DNA of 64,000 nt, from the NCBI RefSeq assembly GCF_047511655.1, contig NC_133396.1:128783490-128847489 (forward strand), given 5' to 3'. Both the position numbers and the translations under genes were made by a program. This stretch comes from Castor canadensis. Lineage: Eukaryota > Chordata > Mammalia > Rodentia > Castoridae. The notes beneath the pieces are model-generated. The model saw only the letters and a list, made by a program, of their open reading frames with translations, did not search any database and was not told the origin of the DNA. How positions within the stretch are numbered: position 1 is the first letter of the stretch; each line of letters begins with the position of its first letter. Positions 13,501-24,960 of this stretch are shown one piece after another.

Positions 13501-14471
13501 AGCCAAGTTATGGAAACAGCCAAGATGCCCCACCACTGACGAATGGATCAAGAAAATGTGGTATCTATACACAATGGAATTTTATGCAGCCATGAAGAAG
13601 AATGAAATGTTATCATTCGCTGGTAAATGGATGGCATTGGAGAACATCATTCTGAGTGAGGTTAGCCTGGCCCAAAAGACCAAAAATCATATGTTCTCCC
13701 TCATATGTGGACATTAGATCAAGGACAAACACAACAAGGGGATTGGACTTTGAGCACATGATAAAAGCGAGAGCACACAAGGGAGGGGTGAGGATAGGTA
13801 AGACACCTAAAAAATTAGCTAGCATTTGTTGCCCTTAACGCAGAGAAACTAAAGCAGACACCTTAAAAGCAACTGAGGCCAATGGAAAAGGGGACCAGGA
13901 ACTAGAGAAAAGGTTAGATCAAAAAGAATTAACATAGAAGGTAACACACACGCACAGGAAATCAATGCAAGTCAACTCCCTGTATAGCTATCCTTATCTC
14001 AACCAGCAAAAACCCTTGTTCCTTCCTATTATTGCTTATACTCTCTCTACAACAAAATTAGAAATAAGGGCAAAATAGTTTCTGCTGGGTATTGGGGGGG
14101 GAGAGGGAGGGGGTGGAGTGGGTGGTAAGGGAGGGGATGGGGGCAGGGGGGAGAAATGACCCAAGCCTTGTATGCACGTATGAATAATAAAATAATAAAA
14201 AAAAAAAAAAATACCCAGGGTCTTCCACATCTAGAATATATTTACATTTGAGAATCCCATGAGCCAAAATTCCAAATTTTTAGAAATTTTTAAACACCAC
14301 AATTGAAAGAATATCCCCACACTTAATTATAAAAAGGTACTTTGAGCCACCGGCTTCCAGGCTCCACTGCAGTATCTTAGCTGTAGCCTTTCCTTTCTCT
14401 CTAATAAATCCTGCTTTATTTTAAAAAATAAAAAAGTACTTTAAGTTTGTTCCTTGGGTCTAAAAAAAAAA
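10570..14471 (+). mobile_element. Younger L1, 5'-truncated in EN domain, with 3' transduction
   Basis: The body starts inside ORF2 endonuclease at the catalytic S-D-H motif (about 10574-10582). It continues through the RT domain (palm motif F-A-D-D at 11987-11998) and the C-terminal segment to the 3' UTR and a poly(A) tract at 14197-14211. ORF2 is broken: TGA at 11622-11624 where Arg is expected, a frame change near 11735, another near 12148, and TAG at 13102-13104 where Trp is expected. After its own A-tail come about 250 bp of non-L1 sequence and a second A-tail (14462 on). The duplication aagacagcactttaa at 10555-10569 and 14472-14486 encloses everything, so the extra flank moved with the element. 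ORF1 and the 5' UTR are absent, so it is not autonomous. Confidence 0.93.
14212..14461 (+). mobile_element. 3'-transduced flank carried by the L1
   Basis: This non-L1 sequence lies between the L1 poly(A) and a second A-tail, inside the target duplications. AATAAA signals at 14403 and 14427 lie about 55 and 30 nt before the second tail. The part near 14345-14420 (cttccaggctccactgcag to ctctctaataaatcctgctt) looks like the end of a retroviral-type LTR, which would explain how read-through transcripts were terminated. Confidence 0.8.
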
Positions 14472-14486
14472 AAGACAGCACTTTAA

Positions 14487-14660
14487 GTACAATGTTTATA
14501 TAAATTTTAAGGCATGCAAAAAATACTAAATATATAATCAAACTATAAATACACACATAGGAAAAATGTACACAAATGACTACAATGCCTCCCCTGGGAA
14601 ATACTGGGGAGGAAAGGAAATCAGGACACAGCTCGTTGTGGTTAAATGCATGCAGTAACT
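14487..14660 (+). mobile_element. Ancient L1-type fragment, right part
   Basis: This continues the decayed element interrupted at 10569. It has the tail-type sequence ctcccctgggaaatactggg common in ancient L1 3' ends. Confidence 0.4.
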
Positions 14661-14689
14661 TTTGTTTACACCAAGTGGTATGGCATGGT

Positions 14690-14890
14690 GCCTGGACTCT
14701 AAAACCTACCTATCTCAGTCTAAGCCCTGGTTCTACTGCTTACAAGCTACATAGCCATGGACAAGTTACTAAACCTCTCTGTGCCTCAATTTCCTCATCT
14801 ATGAACTAGTGATTATTATCACACAACTTCCCTTAGAAGCTGTGACGATTATGAGCCAGTGTTGCTTTATAATAATAAACATGAGCATTA
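14690..14890 (+). repeat. MIR
   Basis: The MIR core is recognisable: taagccctggttctactgct through caagttactaaacctctctgt and gcctcaatttcctcatct. It is diverged, as expected of this old SINE. Confidence 0.75.
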
Positions 14891-14927
14891 GCAATTATTG
14901 TTTGTTTTTTTAAAATCTGAGTTACTA

Positions 14928-15303
14928 TTAGTCCATTTTGTATTACTACAATGAAATATCTGAGACTGCATACTTTATAAAGAAAAGAGGTTTATTTGGA
15001 TCACAATTTTGGAGGCTGAAAGTCCAAGGCTATCCCCATTGATTTGGCCTATGGTGAGGGCCTCCTTGGCTGTGTCACATCAGGGCAGATGCCACCATGA
15101 TAGGAGCATATGTAAGAGGGAGGGCTCACACAGTGAAACTGGAAGCCAGTGTGCAGAGGAGCTTTAAGTTAATCTCTTCTGAGGGTAATGCCTGCAATGA
15201 CTTAAACACCTCCCACCAGGCCCTGCCTCCTAAAGCCCCACCACTTCACAATGCTGCACAGGGAACCAACCTTTGGAGGAAAAACTACATCCACACTATA
15301 GCA
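14928..15303 (-). mobile_element. MaLR-type LTR, antisense
   Basis: The segment from attagtccattttgtattac through gaaaagaggtttatttgg to ctcccaccaggccctgcctcc and the end catccacactatagca has the layout of an antisense ERVL-MaLR solitary LTR. No internal retroviral genes are seen. Confidence 0.7.
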
Positions 15304-16130
15304 GAACTGTGCCAAAAGATAAAGATTTTTGAAAGTAGCTTTATCCCTTCCTCTTCCTGCGACTGTTAAATGAGTAAGGCAGAACAAAGTAAGCATCCAT
15401 GGAGGAGGCTGACTTGGTGTGGGGAGGAGGTCTTCACATGGTAGGATAGCCAAAAAAGGGTGTTGGGCCCCAAGGGCGATGAGGAAGGCACTCCACTGGG
15501 TGCCAGATCCCAAAGTGAGAAAAGCTCCACACCAACGGGCATCATGCATGGGGAGCCAGGATGCACTGGTGACACGACAGCCTCACACAGAGCGGCCAGT
15601 TGAGTCTATCAGAGCCTAGGCAGGAGGAGAAAGCATTGACAAAGAGTGGGGCTGGCAATGAGGGAGACAGATGGTTACCTATGGGGGAATGGATCCAAGA
15701 AGAAAACTGTGATTTCTCTGTGTCTATAAAGGAGTTGTAAGCGTGGAAGGGAGAAAAGCAAAAACAGTCCTGTGGTATTGGAGTGTCAGGATTGATTAAA
15801 TTGTGTGTGTCCCAGCTCGGTCATCTGAGAGCAATGAGCTCTCACCCCCACAGCAGTGAGGACACTTAGCATCTGGATCTAAGCTTCTAAATACAACTCA
15901 GCACTAACAGACACCAGGGCTCTTTGAAAAAATGGTGGCTGCCTTCAGGCTGGGGCAGAGAAAATATGAAATAAGCCTGGAATATCTTGTACCAAAAGCA
16001 AGGAAGTGCTCAAGGAAAGAGAAGGGACATGTGACAGGACACAGCTCCAAGGGGCATGTATTGGTGACCTTGTGAGCATCAAAATACATGATGTAGATGA
16101 CAGATTATAACTTAAGTAAAAGAGAAATCA
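15304..16130. other. Intergenic, nothing recognised
   Basis: About 0.8 kb of sequence with only short overlapping ORFs on both strands and no family resemblance. Confidence 0.5.
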
Positions 16131-16137
16131 ATGAGTC

Positions 16138-16605
16138 CAAGCCAGAGGTCAATAACTAAGGCCTACAGGCAAAATCCAGCCTACTGCTGCCCGACTGTGC
16201 ATGGCCACAAGCTAAGAATGGTGTTTAAAAGGAGCATTCACAGTCAATTGGACAGTGGGAGACACTAACTTTGACTCTTTTTTTTTGGCATTACTGGGGA
16301 TTGAACTCCGGGCCCCACACTTACTAGGCAAATGCTGTACCACTTAAGCCAAACCTCCAGTCCTTCAAATCCAAATTAAGTCAAATCTTCCCCCACTCCA
16401 AGAAATATCATTCTCATTAGGAGAGCCATATTACAGAAAAAATGTATTCAATAATTTTTATTGCATCAATGAAAAAATGTGGAAATTTCTTTCTCTCTCC
16501 TTATAAAATTCCCTGTGTGTCTTACTTAGATTTTACCCCTTGAACCACAAAACCTAAAATATTTGCTAACCTTTTATACAGAAAGGTCATAGATCCCTGG
16601 TCTCA
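16138..16605. mobile_element. Diverged hAT (Charlie-type) DNA transposon remnant, split by a SINE
   Basis: The left end (caataactaaggcctacaggc, aaatccagcctactgctgcc) and right end (aaaacctaaaatatttgc through cctggtct) resemble the ends of a common Charlie-type non-autonomous element. A SINE occupies 16277-16363 within it. It has no transposase. Confidence 0.5.
16277..16363 (-). repeat. tRNA-like SINE monomer
   Basis: Antisense copy: ttttttttggcattactggg, attgaactccgggccccac and aaatgctgtaccacttaagc, ending near ccagtcctt. Confidence 0.8.
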
Positions 16606-19600
16606 ACTGATACAAATAAACAAATAGGTACATTTCATGTTTGATAAGGAGTAGGACATTTTAGTAATCTCAAAGTACTGCCTGGAAAAATGCTTTTTAG
16701 TTACAAGGGGAAAAAGGAAAACATGATCGTGGAGAAAGCCAGCAGATGGCAACAGGACTGGGACAAATTGGGACAGAGCCTCACATGACAGGTGCAGTGA
16801 GAAGAGCAGAGACCACGACCCCAAAGACTCGAGACCTGGACCTAAGTGGGAGGAACACACAAACCCATAACCAGGGACACCTAGGACACAACCAGCCTTT
16901 ACTCTTTAAAGGTGTCAAGGTCACGACAGTCAAGAGAAGACTGTGTAACAGTTCCAGACAGAAGAGACTACAGAGACATGACAACTAAATGTGACACCAG
17001 TTTCCCAACTGCATATATTTTCCATGAGGGAGTTTCTTAGGACAAATAGCATGACAATAAGGTTTGAGGATTTAAAGGTGGTACCTACCATCGTTAATTT
17101 CCTGGTTCCCATAGTGGCATTGCAGTTACACCTCATGTAGGAGAATATGCCTGTACATGGGAAATGTATGTTACATCTTTCAGGGTTACTGTAGCACTAG
17201 GTGGAACTTACTTTCGGCAGCTCAAGGGCTTATAAGGTTTTAGTAATGTTTTTTGCAATTTCCCTATCAATTTGAGATCATCTTAACCCAAGTCTAAGGA
17301 TTCGACAAGGTTAGGGAGTTGGTATTCTCACTTTCCCAGGCTCCCTTCCAGCCAGGGCACACAGTTCTGGCTAACAAAATGTAAGCAGAAGTGCTGAGAA
17401 TTTATGGGGACACTAGTGCTTCCTGACACAGACTCCACCCCTTCCTTTCTCTTCCTTCTTTCTGCCCGGAACTTGGGTGTGGTACCCATATGGTACCCAG
17501 ATGCACAGCATCTGGATCTTACAACACTGCGGTGACAAGAATGAAGAGGAAAGCTCTTTTACCAAAGATGAAGAAGGGGGTGCAGGAATTGTGGGGCGCT
17601 CACAGCCCTTTGGCCTGGTGCCTCCCTATCAAAGTGACTTCACAGTTACTCCCATTTTGTTTTCTTTCTCTACCCACAAACTGTATGTCTTGCTACATCT
17701 TGGGGACTCAGTTATGGATAGACATGGATACAGATAACAGGGTGATAAAGCACAAATCTTTCTCTTTTGCTTTTGACCTAAAGCCCAAACGCTTAGCACA
17801 AAGCAACAGATACAAAGTGACCCCAAGTAAGGTATTAAATTGTTTAAACTGGATTTGCAAAAGACATAAGGGAAAACTCATTTTACAGCTCCAAGCATGC
17901 TGACCACCCTAAGGGTATTATATGGTTGAGATTAGAAGGAGAGGGAAGGGGGGAGGAAAGGAGAGAGAGAAACAAATAAATGTTTTTTCTTTGGGGAAAG
18001 ATGTAAGAATGTGGTGGAAGTGAAGCTTGCCCCTCACAGCATAGCAGGTAACTGTGGATCTAAGGGACTACAAGAAGAACAACGAAAATCACAGTGTGGT
18101 GCTGGACCTACACCTGCAAAGGTACGGAAGGCAAGAGACTGTGGCTGACTCACTGCATGGACAAGAGAGGAGACAACTGTCGGGAAGCAGCTCAACTCCT
18201 GCTATGAGCTGAGCATTTGGCAGGACCAAATGCTGACAGGAGCTAGAGCAAAGATGGTGCCTGGGCTGTCTACAAAAGAGATCCTGCCAGTGACCATGGG
18301 GCCCCAACAAGAGTCCATGTGGTATTGACTAAAGGGTGCCCAGAGGTTTTGGGAGGCGTGGTGAATGGGCAGAGGGAGGAAAGGCAGGGTGCCCTTCAAG
18401 AAAGCCATCATCAGAAGAAGGCAGCAGGACATGCCCCAAGATACCTATGCAAGAGTCAGTGGGAGAAAATCAGCTTTAAACACCTGCCATGGCCTGCAAA
18501 TCTAATGATACTATGACAGGACCAGTCGGGTAAGACCTTTCCTGCCCTTTACACTCCTCCTTGGCCAGCCAACAGCCTTGGAGGATGAGAGGCAGCCTGG
18601 TGAGGGAGGAAGAGATGCATAGGTAGGGAGATGGAGAACAAACTCGTCACCCTCCCTCCTGCCCCATTGCAGCTCCTGCCCTGAAGAGACAGGGCTGAGA
18701 GAGAGAGAGACAGAGAGACAGAGACAGAAGAAACAGTACAATATCCTAAGAAATTTGGAGTGTTGATCCAGCAGGAAGGAAGTAACTGATGTCTCAGTAG
18801 AGAGAGGGGATAGCTACAGGGACAAAGGTGTTGAGTGACAGGAGGTGATGGGACCATCTGGTGATTAAGGGACAGGACCTGCCTCCACAGGAGTAGGGGC
18901 TGTTCATCCACTGTGGCCAGGGAATGTGGACTGACTAGGGATGGGTAGCTGGATTTCTGGGCAGTACTGAATCTCACAAGAGGTGCATTGCCTTACATTC
19001 AGGGCAGAATGAGTCCACACAGTTGTGCTCCCCCTCTGGCCATGTTTGCTTACTTGAGAACAGTGCAAAATAGGCAGAGAGTTGAATCTACCTAACGTTT
19101 TCCTGGGTAAGTAAGTTAGAGAAAGCTAGAGACAAGGGGAAATAATATGGAAAGGCTATAGAGTCTATATTGAGCTAGGAAGGAAGAGAAGTGAGGGACT
19201 AAAATGTCAGGGACAATGTAGCAAAGGTCCTGATGAGAATGCAGAACTGTGGGAGTGACTGTGACTCATAGGTGGCCCCCATATACAACCCTACAATGGA
19301 AGACACAAATCTATTAGCCTCTTTCCCTCCCACTTTTCCACTTCCCATTCTGTCGTGCTGACCCTCCTATCCCTGGCTTGTTCTATGTATCCTTCAGCAG
19401 ACTGCACGAGCTGGAAAACCTACCCCTGTCTTGGCCCCAAAACACCACCCCCAAGACACCCCCACACAAACTTCCATGCCCTATGCTCTTTTTGCCCGAT
19501 AATTTTGGTAAAGCTTGGTAATTTTTCAGACACTCAGAGGCTAACGGTAGGTGTACAGCCTCCCTTGAAGCCAGTTGGGTAAAATGTCTTTCTCTCATGT

Positions 19601-22152
19601 CATGCTTCCTATGAGAGTTTTGGGGGAGACAAGAAGTACCCCAAGACCCTCAGCTTGGTGAAATCAAGGAGAATCTTATAGCCACATGTCCTCTGGCATC
19701 CTCCTGCTAAAATGACAAGGAACCTGCTAAGTCCATTAGGGCACAAGGGTCTCAGAGGGATAAAGCTAGACACTGTCAAACTATCTTGACTATACACATT
19801 AAGCATACACAATTGACTATACAAACTAAAGAATACACAATGAGGAGCTACCTGACAAGGTGGGACCTGCTGACCTGTGTGTCACACTGTCCTGGTCAGG
19901 TACACATGGTTAAAAGAACAAATATAACGATAAAATAAACAAAGTGTGGTGTTTTTTTAACCTCCGTTCTTGCTGGAAAAGCTGTCTATTCTGCCTTCTG
20001 AAGACAGGATCTCCTTAAAGAAATGAAGCCCTCTGTAAATCTCCCTTGGTGATGTGGCCTGGGTGTCTGATGGGTGTGGTTAACATGGACACATTTGTCC
20101 TCTGACTTGCAGTAAAAGAGTGACTGTGGCAATGGAGCTTTGGAGCCAGCCCATACTGACTCCAAAGAACTGACTTAAATTTTCCAGAACTTGGTGAGCT
20201 GGTTGTTAAAAGCACACGTTATTTGAAATTAAATTATATAAGCTCACCATTATTTCCCCCAAAAAACAAAGGTAATAAATACTCAGAACTCATGGCTTGC
20301 AGATTATTTTGTATGCTTTGTGAGTAGCTATCCGGTCAAGGTCATGGGGCCCTGCTGTGATATTATAAAATGCAATGCTACTGTACATCTCTCCCTAACT
20401 CACACTTCATTTTGATGGAATGCAAACAGGCCACAAAAATCAGCAAAGACTACAGCACCACACCCATTCTCCCAGAGAGCTGAACTTTTCAGCTCATTGC
20501 TGGACTCCAGGGGCCAGATGGAGAGCAGTTAAAGTGACCACAGCCCCAGCAAACTCGGGAGTCCACCCTTCCTCTGTGTGTTAACTTCCTTGAAGAGCAT
20601 CTTGGCCAGATGGTCTCTCTCAGACACCAGTGCTCAGGAGCTGGCTAAGGAAATATTTTCCCAACTCTGCTTGGCTTCCTCTTCAACAGGAACAAAACTG
20701 GTTCTGAGAAATGCAGCCTGTAGGTAAGTAAACAGAGCAGCTGTGAAGTGAGTTCCAGCTGAAATAAAGAAAACTTATGAGTCTGGTTTGTATAAAGAGA
20801 AAGCTTATAGATTCAGACTAGCCCCCCTCTGGCCCTCCGTCTTTCCTTCAACAGGGCTGGTCTATGTTTGCATCTCCCTCCCGGCTTCCCTGGGGTTGGA
20901 GTCAGCACTTGGCTGTTCCTTGGCTCTGGTACAGGGTAAACTTGCCCCTCCAGGACACTTGTTCAATGCACAGTGCCTTCTCTCCACAGGGCTCTCCCCC
21001 AGGCCATGTTCAAGGATCTCCTGGCCTGAGTTGGAATAACCACCCCCAGCCCCAATTCCACTCAAGGTAAGTCATTTCACTTAAGGACCAGGGGCAGAAA
21101 AAGGAAATAGGAAACCTAGCAGCTACAAGAATTCAACTAGATTTCTGATCCTGCATAACAATATGTGATTCTATTCCTACCCCAAAAACTGATGGTGAGT
21201 TAAATACACTATTAAAAGGTACTACATACACACATACACTCCATGTTAGCCGGAGCCACTGCAGAAATGGCTCTCTACCAGTTTCTGTTTGTTCTAATGT
21301 GAAATCCAATGCTTGCAGAGGGGCGTGCATGCATGTGAGTGTATGTGTATTTAGGCGAGCGCCATTTTGTAGGTGCCTGTGTGTGCTTGAATGTATATGG
21401 AATTGTGTGTGTGTGGCTGTGTGTTCCTTCATCTGTGTCTCATATATGCAGATGTAATTCTGTCCAAGCCTTGTTGAAATACTCAGAGAACATTGTCCCC
21501 TAAAAATAGAGGAAATAAATACTTTGATGAAATGATTTAAGCACAAAATATACACTTGCAAATGTATTTCTTATTTGAGGTTCGTTATGTTCTTCCAAAC
21601 TTTGTGTATAATGGAAAAAGGGCCAAATATTTACATTTTTCTTTTATGATAAGGATGGATGACTTCATCCAGGGGTGGAATTTCATCACTCTGTTTAAGT
21701 GATGAAAGTCCTTTGGAGGGAAGGTTGTAAGGGAAGGACTGTATTAGACATTTCCAGCCTTCCTTGCTTCCCTGCAGCTGCTGCCTCTGCCTCTAAAACA
21801 CCATTCAAAGAGAAGGAACTATTCGCTAACTGTGGATCCATTTGGCACATGGGCAAGGGCCCATGGATAGGAAAACAAAAAGTAGACATGAGGTCTTGTT
21901 GTAGCAGAATAAGGGTAGCACCAGGAGAAAATATCTACTTTGTTATCAGTCATAGGATGTAATAAAGACTCCCTGAGGTATGTGTGAGTCTCTTTCAGAC
22001 AATTCTAAGAAGAGACCCATAGCTCTTTAAGTTAAATTGGAATTAGAATGATGGAGGTGCACACAATCAGCAAGATAACCTCTGGAAGTTCCAAGAATAC
22101 AGTAAGTTATGTTTATTGGATATTTATGATAATAGTGTGTATCCACTCATTT
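16606..22152. other. Intergenic, mostly unrecognised; old LTR-like patch at 17310-17760
   Basis: About 5.5 kb without a recognisable gene. A patch at 17310-17760 (gctaacaaaatgtaagcaga, cttctttctgcccggaact) looks like an old LTR-type repeat, low confidence. TG-rich low-complexity sequence lies at about 21215-21420, and purine-rich runs at 17935-17990 and 18695-18730. The ORFs here are short and mutually overlapping. Confidence 0.45.
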
Positions 22153-22164
22153 AATCACCACAAC

Positions 22165-22378
22165 TGAGTCAGGCACTGGTGGCTCACACCTGTAATCCTA
22201 GCTATTCAGGAGACAGAGATCAGGAGGATAGAGGTTCGAAGCCAACCCAGGCAAATAGTTTGAGAGACCCTATCTTGAAAATACCTAACACAAAGAAAGG
22301 GCTGGTGGAGTGGCTTAAGGTGTAGGCCCTGGGTTGAAGCCCCAGTACTGCAAAAAAAAATTAAATTAATAAAAAAAA
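22165..22378 (+). repeat. Composite B1 + tRNA-like SINE with target duplication
   Basis: Intact sense copy: ggcactggtggctcacacct opens the B1-like half, gggctggtggagtggcttaa the tRNA-like half, and an A-rich tail follows. The duplication aatcaccacaac lies at 22153-22164 and 22379-22390. It is inserted in an old MIR. Confidence 0.93.
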
Positions 22379-22390
22379 ATCACCACAACA

Positions 22391-22550
22391 GTGTAAGGAT
22401 AATTATTCTTATTTCACAGAGGAAGAAAATGAGACAGAGAGAGGTGGAGACACTTGCCCAAGGTCACATAGCTTGTAAATGATGTGTCCAGGCGTTACTC
22501 CCAGGTGGTCAAACTCCAAAGTTCTTGCTGATAGCCATTAGGCTATCCCT
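22391..22550 (-). repeat. MIR, antisense
   Basis: Typical antisense MIR core: ttatttcacagaggaagaaa, cttgcccaaggtcacatagc, then a diverged end. It was interrupted by the SINE at 22165. Confidence 0.75.
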
Positions 22551-24550
22551 AGTTCTGCCAGCTTAGCTCAAGAGCTCTGTATGGATTGCTTGAAAGAAGA
22601 GAAATCAGTGTCCCTTCTTATTGCTCACATACAGAGGATTAGAGGTAAAATGATGGGCACCAAAGGTTCCCAACTACTAGGAATATTGTCCATTGTCACA
22701 TGTGTGTATTCGTTCCATTAAAACTCAACACTAGATGGAACTTCAAAGTCACCTGTCCTCATAGGTTTGGAATTTGGAAAGTTAAGCAAAGAGAAATAAA
22801 AATTTATTGAGATGTCACCTCCCTTGTCACGGTCTCTTGATATGACTCTCCGGTGTGGTCCTCTGCCCTGTCCTTTCCCCTGGGATTATAAGTGTATCTT
22901 AAGTGGAAGCCTCCCCTGCCAAAACCCCTCTGGTTCTGCAATTCTGTCTTCTTGGACACTTTTGAGGGGCCACATGTAGCCCAGCAACAGCCCATTCCCA
23001 GCCTGACCAGCCCTGATTCAGCAGACTCACTGAGATGCTCCAATGCCTGCTTTCAGGATGCTGAACTGGGAGCTACTGGGAGGAGCAAGTAGTTAATGGT
23101 GGATGATCAGGTAGAAACAGCATGATGTACAGGGAAGGGAAGGGAAAATAAGGTTGTAAGGAAATAAAGACTGTGAATGAACAACAGTTGTAAGAAAAAG
23201 AAGACACACACAGAGAGAAGTGAAGATACCACGACAGAGAAAGAGATGGAGGAGGTGGCTGAATTCCAATGACTTTCTGGCTTCAGTTCAGCCAAAAGCA
23301 GCTTGAGTGAGCTCCTTGCGACCTACAAGCCCACTTAGAACACTAAAAATTTCTAATGTTTCTGTATTATGTAAGAATTCAAATAGAATCAAGTTTGTCC
23401 CATAATAAATTTTGTGTTCCAAATACCATCTGGGATGGGGGAAAACTTAGTAATGGAAGGCAAATTTTCCATCACATGAGACTTTCTCATCTGTGCCTGT
23501 GATAAGTAACAAACACAGTTTATTCTTATGCTTTATTTCCCTGCAAAATTGTTTGAGGTATTATAAAAATTTGGTGCCACCTATCCCATGTGTGTCAGTT
23601 GGGAAATGGATGAGAACCACAGACATAAGTGATCTTATTTAATCTTCACATCTTCCTAAAATGTGTATTCTTATGTGTCATTTCACTGGTCATCAAATTA
23701 AATTAAATTGCTTACCCATGATCACACAGCTAGAACATGTCAAGGACAGTTACGAACTTAGGTCGTAATCTCGTATACCAGCAGCTTGAAGGATAGATGC
23801 TGAAGGTTTCTACTACAAAACTGCTGGAGCCTATATAAAACATAATAGTCATGTCCATGCCAGGCTTACAGTAAATAACTGTAAGAATCAAAAGAGGCTT
23901 GAAAAACCAAGAACTAAGACCAATATGGTGAATGGTAAGTAAAGGGTAAAGGTTGCTCAGAAAAAAATGCTGATGTAAGTCTCCTACACCTAGGAGACTA
24001 AGCCTTGGGCCAGCTGCAGAATGCAGGAGCTGAACCCAAGACTTTGAAGTTAAGGCAAGGGACCACTTTGTCTCCAAGTGGTCAGGAGTATTGCTAACTT
24101 ATAACAAAAGCAAATGCAAATTATCCCCAAGAAAATTATCTTCATTTTAGTTTCCCAGGGTTTTTGAAGATTAAAATCAACCAAATATGAAAGCACAATC
24201 AAAGATCACCAAAGACACAAGAAACAAATTACCACAGTAAATTTAGCCCTACCATCCTGCAAGGGCTTTTGGTATTGAAATCTGATAACAGATACAGAAT
24301 ATAAAGTCATGTTGTATTGAATTTTTAGGTAAATTTAAAACAATGGAATGGCAAATATGAGCACAAAACTAGAGATTACCAAAAATGACCAGGCACATTT
24401 GAGAAAGAGCTAAATAGACATTTCATAGATGAAAGAAATAATAGTTGAATTTTAAACTAAATTAGATTTAGAAAAGAAAAAGTAAACTAAAAGAGAAATA
24501 TGAAGAAATTATTAAGAACAAACATGAAATATAAAAATGTACTGATCAGT
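22551..24550. other. Intergenic; possible MIR at 23600-23740
   Basis: No gene is recognised. A stretch with tgcttacccatgatcacaca, typical of antisense MIR, lies near 23600-23740. Otherwise it is unremarkable AT-rich sequence. Confidence 0.45.
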
Positions 24551-24554
24551 ATGG

Positions 24555-24742
24555 AGGTATTATGGTTTGGATAGATGTCACCAAAGGCTCATGTTGAAGG
24601 CTTGGTCCCCAGCTGGTGGTGCTATGATTGGATCCTAAAGGGTGCTACCCATGATCCATTCATTGCTGAATGGGCTATTGGGGACAAGGCCTTGTTAGAG
24701 TTAGATAACTGTGGATGGCTTTGAAGGGTATATCTTATCCTT

Positions 24743-24780
<38 letters not shown>

Positions 24781-24960
24781 TCTGCTTCTTATTTGCCAGG
24801 AGAAGAGCAGCTTCCTCCACCACACACCTACACTGCCATGATATTCTGCCTCACCTCAGATGTAAAGCAATGGACTGAAACCAAGAGCCAAAATAAACCT
24901 TTCCTCCTTTAAGTTGTTCTACTCAGATATTTTGTCACAGCATGAAAAGCTGACTAACCC
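24555..24960 (+). mobile_element. MaLR-type solitary LTR
   Basis: The segment opens attatggtttggatagatg and contains ctcatgttgaaggcttggtc. It ends with aaaataaacctttcctcctt and ttttgtcacagcatgaaaag. These are hallmarks of ERVL-MaLR LTRs. A (CT)n expansion sits at about 24745-24782. No internal region is present. Confidence 0.8.
24745..24782. repeat. (CT)n microsatellite inside LTR
   Basis: An almost pure CT run within the MaLR-type LTR. Confidence 0.9.

Noticed and set aside
22190-22360. tRNA-gene-like A and B boxes
   Set aside because: They belong to the tRNA-like half of a SINE. No clover-leaf acceptor stem was seen here or in the other SINE copies.
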